From contig JAIGNY010004475.1 in assembly GCA_020152595.1 (NCBI GenBank), positions 2,709,001-2,773,000 of the forward strand: a stretch of DNA of 64,000 nucleotides. The letters run 5' to 3'. Shown here piece after piece: positions 60,760 to 64,000 of the stretch. Position 1 is the stretch's first letter. Every line of letters begins with the position of its first letter. The notes below the pieces were generated by a model. That model was not told where the DNA came from. It searched no databases and saw only the letters and a list, made by a program, of their open reading frames with translations. Position numbers and translations under genes: made by a program. Source of the DNA: Chiridota heheva (Eukaryota > Echinodermata > Holothuroidea > Apodida > Chiridotidae).

Positions 60760-60873
60760 TATCTCCATGTGCCACTAATCCATGTGCTAATGGTGGAACT
60801 TGCATACAAACTGGAGCCATCAGTTACAGGTGCATGTGCCCACAGCCATACACAGGGACTAGGTGTCACATAG
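60760..60873 (+). CDS. EGF-like exon 26
   Basis: The acceptor is tccctcttag and the donor G|gtatgg. Pattern: V-S-P-C-ATNP-C-ANGGT-C-IQTGAISYR-C-M-C-PQPYTGTR-C. O-fucose consensus CANGGTC. Confidence 0.93.
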   Translation, partial: YLHVPLIHVLMVELAYKLEPSVTGACAHSHTQGLGVT

Positions 60874-63318
<2,445 letters not shown>

Positions 63319-63681
63319 CAATATCTTGTTCACTTAACGTGACCCTGACCAAGGACCAAGTCTTTGAGGTCAACAGTCCTGGATACCCCTTTTTTTACCC
63401 CAACAATGCCCATTGCCGCTATTATTTCATGAGCTCATCACCCAGTCAGCAACTAGAAGTCATGTTTGATCGACTCGACACTGAATGTGACCATGATTTT
63501 ATCCAAGTTGGAACAGGACAGGACATCACAGATCAAACCACTGTTTTATCCCAAATCTCAGGTCAAGAGAGAGTTGCTCCTTTTGTTGTAGAAAATGACC
63601 AAGCGTGGGTGACCTTTGACTCTGACCTTTGGCAAGGAGCCAGTGGGTATCGTTTGCTTGTCACTGATGTTACACCAAGAG
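63319..63681 (+). CDS. CUB domain exon 28
   Basis: A complete CUB domain in a single 363-nt phase-1 exon; acceptor ttctttcag, donor G|gtgaga. It opens S-I-S-C-SLNVTLTK and has the NSPGYP-FFYPNNAHC block, the aromatic RYYF strand and a second cysteine pair (TEC and later residues). It ends SGYRLLVTDV. Acidic residues in DRLDTECDHDFIQV resemble the calcium-site region of CUB domains. CUB domains mediate protein-protein contacts in extracellular proteins. The coding sequence continues past the window. Confidence 0.93.
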
Positions 63682-64000
63682 GTGAGATCCTTTTAAATTT
63701 TGTTCAGATTATGAAAATATCATCGTCGTCAACATTCCTTCAAATTTCTCTTGAATCTCTTTGTAGATTAAACATATATCCTGACCACATCCGCCCCACT
63801 CTCTTCTTTTACCCAGATCTGGTACATTTGAATCCAATGTTGTAACTCCTAAAACGTGGTAAGAGATAGGTGGCTCAGTCGGTTGAGTGTAGGACTGAGA
63901 TACAGGAAGTCCCAAGTTTGAGTCCAACAATGATTTAACCTGTGATTTTTACACAGATATGCAGAATGATACATCAAGTGCAGAGGTTTGGTCATCTGCA
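63682..64000 (+). other. Intron after CUB exon, to window end
   Basis: Holds a tRNA-like SINE head (63868-63950). No further exon seen before the window ends. Confidence 0.7.
63868..63950 (+). mobile_element. tRNA-like SINE D (head)
   Basis: taggtggctcagtcggttga, gtgtaggactgag and aagtttgagtccaac give a tRNA-like cloverleaf half with A- and B-box-like words. It resembles the antisense copy near 35600. It is probably a SINE rather than a functional tRNA, because the acceptor stem and anticodon arm do not close convincingly by eye. Confidence 0.5.

Overview
The window is animal nuclear DNA, AT-rich, with GT–AG introns, tRNA-derived SINEs, non-LTR retrotransposons, foldback elements, a DIRS-type fossil and many tandem repeats. 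I see no bacterial-type gene. A large EGF/CUB gene of fibropellin-like style, one EGF module per symmetric phase-1 exon, together with DIRS and tRNA-SINE content, suggests a marine invertebrate, possibly an echinoderm or hemichordate. That placement is an inference.

One host gene, on the + strand, runs through the whole window and is open at both ends. I place 27 EGF-like exons between 2369 and 62312. Exon 3 is scrambled and exon 24 is a decayed duplicate. A single-exon CUB domain follows at 63319-63681. EGF 1, 2 and 4-10 are of the calcium-binding/Asp-hydroxylation type. EGF 11-27 are not, and their loops vary more. All intact exons start and end in phase 1, so a module can be duplicated, lost or skipped without breaking frame. 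The product is expected to be a secreted or membrane-anchored extracellular protein.

The rest is intron. Many introns carry a private tandem array with its own unit: 50, 24, 26, 19, about 15, 21, 20, 18, 48, 19, 42 or about 47 bp, plus CAAT/ATCT tracts. Many of these lie within about 60 bp of a splice site. The largest is a 26-bp array (5471-18510) with higher-order structure. It holds two near-identical copies of one 5'-truncated jockey/CR1-group LINE. These copies arose by duplicating a 2.99-kb block, and they differ almost only in homopolymer lengths, so assembly or consensus error must be considered there.

Other residents are SINEs of at least four tRNA-like types (two copies with clear target-site duplications), 3' ends of an RNase H-bearing I-group-like LINE ending in (CAAA)n-like tails, and several short inverted-repeat elements (4518-4747, 33738-34040, 47075-47639, 60914-61479). 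A broken DIRS-like element at about 54425-59616 has the diagnostic internal complementary region. It sits between the decayed exon 24 and its intact sister exon 25. I found no CRISPR, rRNA, functional tRNA, promoter or second host gene.
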